47,405 nucleotides of DNA from Holophagaceae bacterium. Lineage in GTDB: Bacteria; Acidobacteriota; Holophagae; Holophagales; Holophagaceae. Location: positions 1 to 47,405 of the forward strand of contig JANYBM010000019.1 of assembly GCA_025361125.1 (NCBI GenBank), given 5' to 3'. The notes below the pieces were generated by a model. The model was not told the DNA's origin, made no database searches, and worked only from the letters and a program-made list of their open reading frames with translations. This document shows positions 24,298 to 32,864 of the stretch, in pieces (the first letter of the stretch is position 1; the number at the start of each line of letters is the position of its first letter). Both the position numbers and the translations under genes were made by a program.

Positions 24298-25737
24298 TCA
24301 GCCTTCAGGACCAACAGCCATGGGTAAATCTCCCGGCAGCCTATCCAGGTGCAATGGCAAGGGTGCGGACAATGCTTTGCGCAATGCTTCAGGCAATCTG
24401 GCATAAGCCTGCAGCGCAGCTGACTTGCTGGGGAAAGCGCCATAGCAGGCCTGCCACCAGCGGATGCCATCCTTGCGTATGAAGGGCAACACCATCAGGT
24501 CTTCGGCAGATTTTCCACCATGCTTGGCCAGCACTTTGAGGCCGAGGGTGGAACCAGAGACCACCATCCGCACTGTCCATTGATCAGGTAGCGCGATAGC
24601 GCGCTGGGCCTCGCTCAACGCGATGGCAAGGGGCAGATTCGCCTCGCGGAAAGCGGTGATTTTTGTCTCGTTGTCGGTAACTTTTTCGACGGCCTCGGGA
24701 CTTGATGAAGAAAGCTTTGTCAGCACGTCAAGGGCACGCTTCGGAGTTTTGATCGCGGGCTTCACCGGAGCAGATTGGGATTCGGGTGTAGCGGTCGAGT
24801 CGGAATTTCTAGAGGATGCTGCTCCAAGTGCGGCTTGAAATTTTGGAAATTCAGAAGTGCTGGTTGAAGCTGAAGCCAGGGTCTCCAACTCCCGTTTAGA
24901 GCTTGCCACTTTGCTGGGAAGCCCAGGGATGACGCGGATCTCCAGGCTTCGGCTGGAGCCGCCCAGCACGTTCACTGCGCTCAGGGTGTATACGGTGGTT
25001 TCTGAGGGCTGCACCGTGATGTGATCCTTGCCGTCCAGCTCGATCCCGCCGGGTTCTAAACGGACTTTGGAATCACCCACGCATTCCCAGCGCAGTTCCA
25101 CAGGCTCGCCGGGCCGGACGGCGCTTTGCTCAGCCGTGAACGCGCAGACCCGCGCAGGCTGCCCCACCGGGGATTTCAGTACCTGCACTTCCACCGTGCG
25201 GGACGCGCCACCGGCAAAGTTGGAGGCGGTGATGGTGTAGCGCGTGGTTTCCAGCGGCGTGACGGTGATCTCGCTCTGACCGTCCAATTCCAGGCCGCCG
25301 GGTTCCAGTTTCACCTTGGCGGTGCCCGTGCAGGTCCAATGGAGTACCACCGGCTCCCCTGGAAGCACCGCATGGGTGCTGGCCTCGAAGGCGCAGACTT
25401 TCGCGGGCTCGCCATAGGGCGCGTAAGGTTCGATGCGTACTTCCACGCGACCCAGCATCGCCCCGCCAGGTCTTGCTTCCGTAAGGGTGTAGATGGTGGT
25501 GGCGGAAGGCTTTACGGTGATCTGGCCTTTAGCCGCCATCACCAGCCCGCCTGGGTCCAACCGCAACTTGCCCGCGACCGCGCAATCCCAACGCAAGCCT
25601 ATGGAATCACCGGGCCTCACCGCGTTGGAAGTGGCTTCGAAAACGTTGGTCTTCGCTATTTCCGGTGCAGGCGGCGCTTGAGCCAGGGTGTTCAAAGCGA
25701 CCAGAAAGAGGGGCGTGAAGAAAGTGGCTCGGAGCAT
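24298..25737 (-). CDS. Secreted protein with three Ig-like repeats and a SPOR-like end
   Basis: The protein has 479 residues with signal peptide ending near TLAQA. Three homologous repeats of about 85-90 residues (roughly 30-105, 115-190 and 200-275) share 'VCAFEA..hAVLPGEPVvLhWtCtG..KVkLEPGGlELDGqs.ITVtPleTTrYTl', an Ig-like fold often seen in surface proteins. After a Ser/Ala/Thr-rich linker the last 85 residues (WTVRMVVSGS...LMVLPFIRKDGIRWWQACYGAFPSKSAALQAYARLP) look like a SPOR or DamX-type peptidoglycan-binding domain. It may be a division- or wall-associated surface protein. No cotranscribed neighbour is obvious. Confidence 0.8.
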   Translation of the reverse strand: MLRATFFTPLFLVALNTLAQAPPAPEIAKTNVFEATSNAVRPGDSIGLRWDCAVAGKLRLDPGGLVMAAKGQITVKPSATTIYTLTEARPGGAMLGRVEVRIEPYAPYGEPAKVCAFEASTHAVLPGEPVVLHWTCTGTAKVKLEPGGLELDGQSEITVTPLETTRYTITASNFAGGASRTVEVQVLKSPVGQPARVCAFTAEQSAVRPGEPVELRWECVGDSKVRLEPGGIELDGKDHITVQPSETTVYTLSAVNVLGGSSRSLEIRVIPGLPSKVASSKRELETLASASTSTSEFPKFQAALGAASSRNSDSTATPESQSAPVKPAIKTPKRALDVLTKLSSSSPEAVEKVTDNETKITAFREANLPLAIALSEAQRAIALPDQWTVRMVVSGSTLGLKVLAKHGGKSAEDLMVLPFIRKDGIRWWQACYGAFPSKSAALQAYARLPEALRKALSAPLPLHLDRLPGDLPMAVGPEG

Positions 25738-25783
25738 GGGGGACCGTTCGGGTGACTTTCCAGTTTAGTGCGTATTGATTCCG

Positions 25784-25837
25784 GGTTGAGAGTCGAGAAT
25801 TAGTTGAGAGTTGAGAGTTGAGAGTTGAGAGCTGAGA
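25784..25837 (+). repeat. Heptamer tandem repeat GTTGAGA
   Basis: GTTGAGA occurs four times in tandem (25803-25830) and is followed by the variant GCTGAGA; upstream are one more GTTGAGA and GTCGAGA (25784-25797). It lies between the Ig/SPOR gene and the toxin-antitoxin pair. Its reverse complement shares CTCGACTCTC with the repeat at 31591-31651. Confidence 0.85.
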
Positions 25838-25874
25838 GCCTACGGCCCTACCTCAACAGATCATGAATCTTTTC

Positions 25875-25904
25875 TTGCTGTTTCTATGGGTAACCAAATA
25901 ATGA
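25875..25904 (+). promoter_or_regulatory. Candidate promoter of the MazEF-type pair
   Basis: TTGCTG (25875-25880) and TAATGA (25899-25904) are 18 bp apart. The predicted start would fall at or near the GGAG ribosome site, so the promoter may lie slightly differently. Confidence 0.3.
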
Positions 25905-25920
25905 TGCTAAGGAGAGCATC

Positions 25921-26253
25921 ATGTTCAGCACCACTCTTCGCATCGATGAAAACCTCGGCCATTTCCTTCAAGAAGCGGCTAGGCGTAGCGCGCTCAGTGT
26001 GAATGCTTTTCTTGCTGAGCTGCTCCGCCGCGAGCAGGAAGCCGCCGCCCGTAAGCGCCTAGCCCATGACTGGCACGCCTATGCCCGGGATGCTCATGCC
26101 CAGGATGTGAGCTATGCTCTGGCCGCCCCGGCCCAGGTGGTGGCAGAACCACCGCAGAAGGCTTACAAGGCCAAACCAGCGCCCAAAGCCATTCCACCCG
26201 CCAACCCAAGACCAAAATCAAAATCCAAGAAACCGGCAGTTAAAGCCAAATGA
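25921..26253 (+). CDS. Antitoxin of a MazEF-type pair, with long basic tail
   Basis: The protein has 110 residues from ATG 25921 (AAGGAGAGC upstream). The N-terminal 50 residues (TTLRIDENLGHFLQEAARRSALSVNAFLAELL) form a ribbon-helix-helix-type DNA-binding domain. The second half is Pro/Lys/Ala-rich and ends in a strongly basic run (PRPKSKSKKPAVKAK), longer and more basic than is common for antitoxin tails, which are normally toxin-binding and often acidic. The stop overlaps the toxin ATG, the classic translational coupling. Confidence 0.75.
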   Translation: MFSTTLRIDENLGHFLQEAARRSALSVNAFLAELLRREQEAAARKRLAHDWHAYARDAHAQDVSYALAAPAQVVAEPPQKAYKAKPAPKAIPPANPRPKSKSKKPAVKAK

Positions 26254-26609
26254 GCGAATCCCTGCCGACCTGCAACCGGGGTGAAATCTGGCTGTTGAAC
26301 TTCGAACCTCGGCGCGGCTCCGAGCAGAGAGGATTCCGCCCCGCAATCATTGTCCAGACGGATCTTGGCAACCACGCACCCGGCGCCCGCACCACCATCG
26401 TGGTGCCTCTCACCACCAGCGACCGGCCCTTCGTCTTCTACATTCCTGTGCCCAAGACTAAAGCCACGGGCCTCCCTGCGCCCAGTTGGGCCAACTGCAC
26501 CCAACTTTTCACTGTGGACAAGGATAGGCTCGTTAAGCGGTTGGGCAAGGTGGAAAGCGGAGTGATTAAAGACATCGGCGAAGCACTGAAAGCCACCTTG
26601 GACCTATAG
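26250..26609 (+). CDS. MazF/PemK-family toxin (endoribonuclease)
   Basis: The protein has 119 residues. The family start RGEIWLLNFEPRRGSEQRGFRPAIIVQ and the strand IVVPLTT followed by a conserved-type Ser/Asp (TTSDRP) fit MazF toxins, which cut single-stranded mRNA. The basic Arg of RGE and RGFRP are in the usual places. It overlaps the antitoxin and its end overlaps by 6 bp the end of the convergent acyl-CoA dehydrogenase gene. Confidence 0.9.
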   Translation: MSESLPTCNRGEIWLLNFEPRRGSEQRGFRPAIIVQTDLGNHAPGARTTIVVPLTTSDRPFVFYIPVPKTKATGLPAPSWANCTQLFTVDKDRLVKRLGKVESGVIKDIGEALKATLDL

Positions 26610-28442
26610 AATCGCGTCCATGGGCGATGTTTCTCCGGCATGCAGCGCCACGGCTTGGGCCGCCACCAGGGGCAGGCCCCGGTGCGCGAAGTGAATCGCC
26701 ACCTGAATCTTGTTGTGATAGAAAGCCGCTTCTGGACTCTCCAAAAGCAGCGCTCGTACCGCGGCTGCATCCTGCACAGCCACGCCTCGCGCTGCCAGGA
26801 GAGCCGCCAGCTTGGTTTTGGCCAACCCGGCCTGGCGCAGCAGCAAGTGGCCCGCGACCATGTGACCGAGCATGTCGAGAATGGGCACGGCATTCAGGAC
26901 CGTCAGCAGCATACCGTTTTCCTGGGCGGGAAGCTCGATGAGCGCCGCTGCCATGGCCTTAGCGGCAGAGGCGAGCTGCTGGGCGGAAGGCCCCAAGGTT
27001 GGATCCGCAGCCAGCTCTTGAGCGGTATCGCCCACCAGCGCCAAAAGGTGCTGCACGGGCCGCCCTTCCTGCATGCGGAGCTTGCGCCCCACCAGATCCA
27101 AGGCCTGGATGCCGTTGGTGCCCTCATAGATGGAAGCGATCTTGCAATCCCTCATGTACTGTTCGGCGGGGTAATCCATGGTGTAGCCGTAGCCACCAAA
27201 CGTCTGCAGCGCCCATTCCGTCACCCGGAAACCCCAATCCGAGCACCAGGCCTTGCACACCGGCGTAAACAGCTCCACCAGGCCCTGCCAGCGGTCATGT
27301 TCTTCGGCTTTCGTCACATGGGCCATGTCCATGCACCAGCCCGTATAGGAGACCAGGGCGCGCATGGCTTGCACGTAGGACGCCTGCATGAGCAGAGACC
27401 GACGCACTTCCGGATGCTGCACGATGGGGGACTGGGGGGCGTCGGCTTTTTTGTTGGAGAAGCTACGCCCCTGGAGCCGTTCCCGGGAGTAGGCCAGCGC
27501 GGCCTTTTGGGCCGCAGACGCGATGCTCAGACCTTGGATGCCCACCTCGTAGCGGGCCGCGTTCATCATCTGGAACATCAAACTGATGCCCTGCCCTTCC
27601 TCGCCCAGCAGGAACCCTTGGCAGGCGCCACCATTCCCGAACACCAAGCTGCACGTGGGAGAGCCGTGAATGCCGAGCTTGTGCTCAATGCCTGCGCAGG
27701 TCACATCATTGGCGTCGCCCAGGGAACCATCCTGTTTCACGCGGATTTTAGGAACCACGAAAAGACTTAAGCCCTTGGCGCCCGCGGCGGCCCCCGGCGT
27801 GCGGGCCAGCACTGCGTGGATGATGTTGGGCGTCAGGTCATGATTGCCGCTGGTAATGAATATTTTTTCACCATTAAGGAGGTAGCTGCCATCAGGTTGT
27901 TTCACCGCAGTGGTGTTGATCTCGCCGAGATCGCTGCCGGCGCCTGCTTCCGTGAGGCACATGGTGCCAGTCCATTCGCCGCTGTACATCTTCTCGCAGT
28001 AGGTGGCCTTGAGCTCATCGGCCCCGAAAGTCTCGATGAGATGCGCGGCGCCGCGATTCAGCAGCACCTGAAGCCCCAGGGCCGTATTGGCTCCCATGAT
28101 GAACTCGCTGATGCCGGTTCCCACGGACTCCGGCAGCCCCATGCCACCAAAATCAGGGCGCATGTTGGGGCTGATCCAACCTCCAGAAGCAAGGTCCTGA
28201 TAGGCCGCTGCGAAGCCGGGCGGAAGAAACACCTGGCCATTCTCGAAGCGGGCGCCGATGCGGTCCCCTGCCTCGTTGCAGGCCGCGACGCTGCCCCTGC
28301 TGACCTTCAAGGCCTCGTCCAGCACCATCTCCAACTGCTCACGATCGAATTCGTTGTAAGCGTCAGAGCTCAGCACCGCGTCGAGATCCAGCCACTCGAA
28401 GAGGTTGAACTTGATGTCGCGGGCATCGTCCAGGTATTTCAT
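26604..28442 (-). CDS. Acyl-CoA dehydrogenase, long type with C-terminal extension
   Basis: The protein has 612 residues from ATG 28442, preceded by GGAG. The usual order is present: N-terminal helices, MCLTEAGAGSDLGEINTTA (FAD/substrate loop), the middle beta domain, and SIYEGTNGIQALDL with the catalytic Glu. About 110 further residues after the core are the C-terminal domain typical of the roughly 600-residue subgroup that includes 3-methylmercaptopropionyl-CoA dehydrogenase-like enzymes. It oxidises an acyl-CoA to the enoyl-CoA with FAD. It lies downstream of an acyl-CoA carboxylase subunit on the same strand. The specific acyl substrate is unknown. Confidence 0.92.
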   Translation of the reverse strand: MKYLDDARDIKFNLFEWLDLDAVLSSDAYNEFDREQLEMVLDEALKVSRGSVAACNEAGDRIGARFENGQVFLPPGFAAAYQDLASGGWISPNMRPDFGGMGLPESVGTGISEFIMGANTALGLQVLLNRGAAHLIETFGADELKATYCEKMYSGEWTGTMCLTEAGAGSDLGEINTTAVKQPDGSYLLNGEKIFITSGNHDLTPNIIHAVLARTPGAAAGAKGLSLFVVPKIRVKQDGSLGDANDVTCAGIEHKLGIHGSPTCSLVFGNGGACQGFLLGEEGQGISLMFQMMNAARYEVGIQGLSIASAAQKAALAYSRERLQGRSFSNKKADAPQSPIVQHPEVRRSLLMQASYVQAMRALVSYTGWCMDMAHVTKAEEHDRWQGLVELFTPVCKAWCSDWGFRVTEWALQTFGGYGYTMDYPAEQYMRDCKIASIYEGTNGIQALDLVGRKLRMQEGRPVQHLLALVGDTAQELAADPTLGPSAQQLASAAKAMAAALIELPAQENGMLLTVLNAVPILDMLGHMVAGHLLLRQAGLAKTKLAALLAARGVAVQDAAAVRALLLESPEAAFYHNKIQVAIHFAHRGLPLVAAQAVALHAGETSPMDAIL

Positions 28443-28573
28443 GAAGGCTCCAGAATGGAAATAGGATGAGGTCAAGATCTCGGGCCAGCAAGGAGCCACT
28501 CCTTCATTCTTTTCCCCCCAGCCCCATCCGTCCATTCCCTACCGTGGGACAGCTGGAGTTCAAAGCTCTGCCA

Positions 28574-30097
28574 TTACACCGGCGTGACGCTGCGGCGCTT
28601 CACAGGCCAGGTTTCGCGGCGGCGGGCGCGGCTCAGGCGGGTGATGAGTTCCTGGCGGAGGTCGCTGGGAGCCACGATGGCATCCACGTGCAGGTTGGCG
28701 CCAAGGCGCTTCAGATCCACATCTTCGTTGTATTCGTCGCGAAGAGCCTGGATGTACGTAGCGCGCTCTGCTTCGGGCTTGTCGGCGATCTTGTTGGCGA
28801 AAACAGCGTTTACCGCCGCCTCGGCGCCCATGACCGCGATGCTGGCGGTGGGCAGCGCCAGGGTGGCGTCGGGATCAAAACCGGGCCCGCTCATAGCGTA
28901 CAATCCCGCTCCGTAAGCTTTCCGCACCACCACACAAAAGCGCGGCGTACTGCATGAGGCCATGGCTGAAATCATCTTGGCGCCATGGCGGATGATGCCC
29001 TGTTTTTCCACGGCGCTGCCGATCATGAAGCCCGGCACATCGCTCAGGAAAACGAGCGGGATTCCGAAAGCATCACAGAGCGTGATGAAACGCGTGGCCT
29101 TGTCGGCGCTGTCTCCGAACAGCACCCCGCCCTTGACTCTCGGCTGGTTGGCCACGATGCCCACGGGCCTGCCGTCCAGGCGCGCCAGAGCCGTGATGAT
29201 CTCGCCGGCATAGAGTTTCTTGATCTCCAGAAAACTGCCTTCATCAACCAGGCCTTCAATGAAATCCTTCATCTGGAAGGCCTTGTTGATATCGGTGGGA
29301 ACGATCTCACCCAGCGGCTTCGCCTTGCTGGCCACGGACTTGGCAGCCTCCACAGGCAGGGTAGCTTCGCAGTGCTGGGGGAAGTAGGCCAGGTAGTTTT
29401 TGCAGAGTTCGATGGCCTCAATTTCGGTCTTGCACAGGAAATCACCGCAACCGGAAATGGAACAGTGCATGCGCGCGCCGCCCAGGTCTTCCAGGCTGAT
29501 TATTTCGCCGATGACCATTTCCGCCATGCGTGGCGACCCCAGGTACATGCTCGCGTTACCCTCGATCATCATCACCACGTCGCAGAAGGCCGGAATGTAA
29601 GCCCCTCCAGCGGCGGAAGGTCCGAAGAGCAGGCACACCTGCGGCACCAGGCCCGATAACGCCACTTCCATATGAAAGATCGTGCCCGCATGGCGGCGGC
29701 CCGGGAACATATCCAGCTGGTCGGTGATGCGCGCCCCGGCGCTATCCACCAGGTACAGCATGGGTACCCGCTGCCGCAAAGCCACTTCCTGGATGCGGAT
29801 GATTTTCTCTACGGTGCGCGCCCCCCAGCTCCCCGCCTTGATGGTCGAATCGTTGGCCATGAGCGCTACCGGACGGCCGCCTACCATGGCCGTTCCCGTG
29901 ATCACGCCGTCCGCCGGAAGCTCCTTGTGCAGCGCATTGGCGAACAGGCCATCTTCCACGAGGGAGCCCTCGTCCACCAGCAAGCGGATCCGCTCCCGCG
30001 CGAAGAGTTTGCCAGTCTGGGCATTCTTCTCGTGGGCCTTGGCATGGCCACCCTTGTGGATGCGTTCAACTTCGGTTTGGAGTTGTTCGGGATTCAT
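28574..30097 (-). CDS. Acyl-CoA carboxylase carboxyltransferase (beta) subunit
   Basis: The protein has 507 residues. It has the two crotonase-like halves of biotin-dependent carboxyltransferases: TGKLFARERIRLLVDEGS, GPSAAGGAYIPAFCDVVMMI in the first and GGVLFGDSADKATRFITLCD with FLSDVPGFMIGSAVEKQGIIRHGAKMI in the second. It transfers carboxyl from carboxybiotin to an acyl-CoA such as propionyl- or methylcrotonyl-CoA. The biotin carboxylase partner is not in this window. With the following dehydrogenase it suggests acyl-CoA or branched-chain amino-acid breakdown. Confidence 0.92.
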   Translation of the reverse strand: MNPEQLQTEVERIHKGGHAKAHEKNAQTGKLFARERIRLLVDEGSLVEDGLFANALHKELPADGVITGTAMVGGRPVALMANDSTIKAGSWGARTVEKIIRIQEVALRQRVPMLYLVDSAGARITDQLDMFPGRRHAGTIFHMEVALSGLVPQVCLLFGPSAAGGAYIPAFCDVVMMIEGNASMYLGSPRMAEMVIGEIISLEDLGGARMHCSISGCGDFLCKTEIEAIELCKNYLAYFPQHCEATLPVEAAKSVASKAKPLGEIVPTDINKAFQMKDFIEGLVDEGSFLEIKKLYAGEIITALARLDGRPVGIVANQPRVKGGVLFGDSADKATRFITLCDAFGIPLVFLSDVPGFMIGSAVEKQGIIRHGAKMISAMASCSTPRFCVVVRKAYGAGLYAMSGPGFDPDATLALPTASIAVMGAEAAVNAVFANKIADKPEAERATYIQALRDEYNEDVDLKRLGANLHVDAIVAPSDLRQELITRLSRARRRETWPVKRRSVTPV

Positions 30098-30195
30098 GGC
30101 TGCCCCTGGGACGAATACTCCAGGGTATCGCGAGAGAAGTGATTGACCGATGCAGGGCCAGCCTTGAGTAGCAAGGAGTTGATTCGGGGGCGTGC

Positions 30196-30226
30196 CAAAA
30201 TAACCCGTGCAGTTCAGGTTATTTTG
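30196..30226. promoter_or_regulatory. Perfect 10-bp inverted repeat in a divergent promoter region
   Basis: CAAAATAACC (30196-30205) and GGTTATTTTG (30217-30226) are perfect arms around an 11-bp spacer. It lies about 100 bp upstream of the carboxylase gene (minus) and 163 bp upstream of the MFS gene (plus). The size and symmetry suit a dimeric repressor; no T-tract specific to one strand supports a terminator. Confidence 0.55.
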
Positions 30227-30388
30227 TTACGACCCCTATTGTCGGCACCCTACCGAATCCGCCAGTTGATTTTGTCCCAACGTTTTAACCTGCTTCAAGG
30301 CCCAAGCGCCGATCGCCACTCTAGTCGTCTGTTGTCCTGTTGCTACTGCCTTTCTTCATCCTCTTCGCCCTTCGGGCTCAGGCCTCTC

Positions 30389-31579
30389 TTGCATAAGCTT
30401 CGCGACATTTTGAAATCCCGCTCCTTCCTCATTCTTTGGGGTTTCTACTTCTTCATCTTTGCGGCAGGGTATCAACTTTTCCCAGTGCTGCCACTGCGGT
30501 TGCGGGAACTGGGCGCCACGCTGTCGGAGAGCGGGCGATTCATGGCGGCCTTCACGGTGGGATCGGGCTTTGGCGCGTTGTTCACCGGTCCACTGGGGGA
30601 TCGCCTGGGGCAGCGGCGGGTGCTGCGCGGTGCATCGCTGTTCTGCGCGGCCTGTTTCGGAGCCTATGCGCTGCTGCCTGGGCGCTGGGGTTTCTATGCG
30701 TTGGCACCGGTGCATGGGTTGCTGTGGTCAGGGTTGCGCACGGCTTCCATGGCGAAGGTGGGTGGCCTGCTGACGGATGATCGTCGCGCCGAAGGCCTCT
30801 CTCTTTTTGGCCTGGCGAGCCCTGGCGGCGTGGCGGTGGGACCATTGCTGGGTCTGTGGCTCTTTCCTCATTTGGGTTTTCATTGGCACATGGCGCTGCT
30901 GGGTGTCTCGTTTCTTGCTTCCCACATCCTTGTGGGAAGACTGCCGAAGGACCCACCCAAAGCCGAGCGGCCACCTCTGAACTTCGGCTTGCCTGAGCGA
31001 AGTGTTTGGCTACCCGCCGTCATCCTGTTTTTACTGGCCTTGAGCTACAGCCCCATGCCGCCCTATGCGGCGCAAGAGGCTCTGGCACTTCATCTGGCCT
31101 GGCCATCGGCTCTGCTGACCTGTTTCGCGCTGGGCATGGTCGGGATGCGCTTTATCCTTGGCCTTCGCGGCCTGGGGTCAGATCCGATGCGCCTGATCCC
31201 GGAAATGATGGCGCTGGCTTTCCTGGGGAATCTCATCTTGGCGGCCCTGCCTGGTGGCACCATTCTGGGCCTTGATCTGGAACTGGCTCGCCATATTCTG
31301 GGTGCCCTGATTTATGGCGCGGGCTATGGGATCGTTCACACCTTGATCTTTGCCGCAGTCATGACCCGAAGTTCCACAGCACGCAGAGGCGCGGCAGTCG
31401 GAGCACTTTACGCAGCCTTTGATGCCGGTGTCGCCTTGGGCAGTTTGTCCATCGGCTGGCTCATGCAGCACTATTCCTTCCGTTTCGGTTGGGGTGCGGG
31501 ATCAGCCTGCCTGGTGCTGGCCTGGATCTTGTGCAAGCGGCTGGCGAAGCGAACGGTTACTGTCATCCACGGGACTTGA
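30389..31579 (+). CDS. MFS transporter, first of a tandem pair
   Basis: The call is 396 residues from a TTG at 30389. No ATG fits, and aligning the N-terminus with the next gene places its Met exactly at this TTG (LHKLRDILKSRSFLILW against MPELRSTLWTRPFLLIW). Twelve membrane segments are expected; the loop GDRLGQRRVLRG matches the MFS motif between helices 2 and 3. The substrate is unknown. The two neighbours share about the same length and many loops (RWGFYALAP, YSPMPPYAAQEA / YGAMTSYSTQEA), so they arose by tandem duplication. Confidence 0.82.
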   Translation: MHKLRDILKSRSFLILWGFYFFIFAAGYQLFPVLPLRLRELGATLSESGRFMAAFTVGSGFGALFTGPLGDRLGQRRVLRGASLFCAACFGAYALLPGRWGFYALAPVHGLLWSGLRTASMAKVGGLLTDDRRAEGLSLFGLASPGGVAVGPLLGLWLFPHLGFHWHMALLGVSFLASHILVGRLPKDPPKAERPPLNFGLPERSVWLPAVILFLLALSYSPMPPYAAQEALALHLAWPSALLTCFALGMVGMRFILGLRGLGSDPMRLIPEMMALAFLGNLILAALPGGTILGLDLELARHILGALIYGAGYGIVHTLIFAAVMTRSSTARRGAAVGALYAAFDAGVALGSLSIGWLMQHYSFRFGWGAGSACLVLAWILCKRLAKRTVTVIHGT

Positions 31580-31590
31580 GCCTCAACACT

Positions 31591-31651
31591 TTCAACTCTT
31601 CACCCCTTCAACTTTTCAACTTCTCGACTTCTCGACTTCTCGACTCTCGAC
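31591..31651 (+). repeat. Pyrimidine-rich octamer tandem repeat
   Basis: TTCTCGAC is repeated three times exactly (31621-31644) and then as TCTCGAC; upstream are degenerate TTCAACTY units (from 31591). It fills the gap between the two MFS genes and shares CTCGACTCTC-type sequence, in opposite orientation, with the heptamer repeat at 25784. Confidence 0.8.
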
Positions 31652-31685
31652 CCCAGGCAGCGCACTGCCATGAGATTCTTATGGA

Positions 31686-32861
31686 ATGCCTGAACTCCGT
31701 TCCACCCTTTGGACCCGACCTTTCCTGCTCATCTGGTCCTGTACGTTCCTGACTTTTTTTGCGGCTTTTCAATTGTTCCCAACAGCGCCCTTGCGCTTGC
31801 TCGAACTGGGTGCATCACGGGCGGAGAGCGGGCTCTTCCTGGCGATCTTCACCGGTGGTTCCTCACTGGGGGCATTGGTGACAGGCCAGATGGCGGACCG
31901 CATGGGCCATCGGCGGATGCTCATCGGTTCGGCGACAACCTTCACACTGATCATGGCGACCTACGCTTTTCTGCCGGTGCGTTGGGGGTTCTATGCGCTG
32001 GCACCCTTTCACGGCGCCGTCTGGTCGGGGCTCATCACTTCAACTGTGGCCATGTTGGGTGGCATCCTGCCGGAAGCGGGTCGCGCCAAAGGCATGAGCT
32101 GGTATGGCCTGGCCAGTCCCCTCGGCGTGGTCTTCGGACCTTCTGTGGGCGTGGCGCTCTATCAGCATGGATCCTTCCGCTTGATGTGCCTGCTGTTGGC
32201 CCTCTGCTTCCTGGCGCTGTCCCTGCTCGCACGCTTCCTGCCCGCCGATGCCCATCTTGAAAGCCATGAAAAGCCGCCCTTGCAATGGCCTGATCGCCCA
32301 GTTCTGATGCTTTCCTCGGTCCTCCTTTTCGTGGCCTTCAGCTATGGCGCCATGACCAGCTACAGCACCCAGGAAGCCATCTCACTGGGGTTCAAATGGC
32401 CCTCTGCTTTTCTTTCCTGTTTGGCGATGGGAATGGTGGTGATGAGGTTGGTCATGGCTTCGGCCGGCTTTGGCGAAAGGCCTGTGCGGCTGCTGCCCTG
32501 GATGCTGCTGCTGGCCATCGTTGGAATGGGCATCATGGCCTTTGGTGGAGGATCTTGGGAAAAGGGCGGAAGCCATCTCGGCTTGATCCGCCATGTGGTC
32601 GCCGCGCTGCTTTATGGCGCGGGCTACTCAATGGTTTACACGCTGCTCAACACCGAAGTGCTGAACGTGGTGAGCCCGGATCGCAGGGGCGCGGCCTTCG
32701 GTACCTTCATGTTCGCATTCGATGCGGGTATTGGCCTGGGCAGCCTGCTGCTGGGGTCCCTCATTGGCGCCACCAGCTTTGCCTGGGGTTGGCGCGCGGG
32801 CCTGATGCTGATGATCTGCGGGCTGCCGTTGACCATGAGCATCGCGCGGCGCTTGAAATAA
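31686..32861 (+). CDS. MFS transporter, second of a tandem pair
   Basis: The protein has 391 residues from ATG 31686, with twelve likely membrane helices. ADRMGHRRMLIG is the MFS loop 2-3 motif, and GASRAESGLFLAIFTGGSSLGALVTG matches the same region of the preceding gene. Family placement is in the drug/sugar-type MFS group; substrate not determinable. It ends 3 bp before the end of the convergent GGDEF gene, leaving no room for a separate terminator between them. Confidence 0.9.
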   Translation: MPELRSTLWTRPFLLIWSCTFLTFFAAFQLFPTAPLRLLELGASRAESGLFLAIFTGGSSLGALVTGQMADRMGHRRMLIGSATTFTLIMATYAFLPVRWGFYALAPFHGAVWSGLITSTVAMLGGILPEAGRAKGMSWYGLASPLGVVFGPSVGVALYQHGSFRLMCLLLALCFLALSLLARFLPADAHLESHEKPPLQWPDRPVLMLSSVLLFVAFSYGAMTSYSTQEAISLGFKWPSAFLSCLAMGMVVMRLVMASAGFGERPVRLLPWMLLLAIVGMGIMAFGGGSWEKGGSHLGLIRHVVAALLYGAGYSMVYTLLNTEVLNVVSPDRRGAAFGTFMFAFDAGIGLGSLLLGSLIGATSFAWGWRAGLMLMICGLPLTMSIARRLK

Positions 32862-32864
32862 AAA

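Noticed and set aside
25784-25837. CRISPR-like array
   Set aside because: Repeats are 7 bp and contiguous with no spacers.
25888-25902. A third copy of the ArsR element before the toxin-antitoxin pair
   Set aside because: Only the core TTTGGTTA (reverse strand) is shared; the rest does not match.
26640-27770. Plus-strand open frame of 376 residues inside the acyl-CoA dehydrogenase
   Set aside because: It is the antisense shadow of a gene with complete family motifs on the minus strand.
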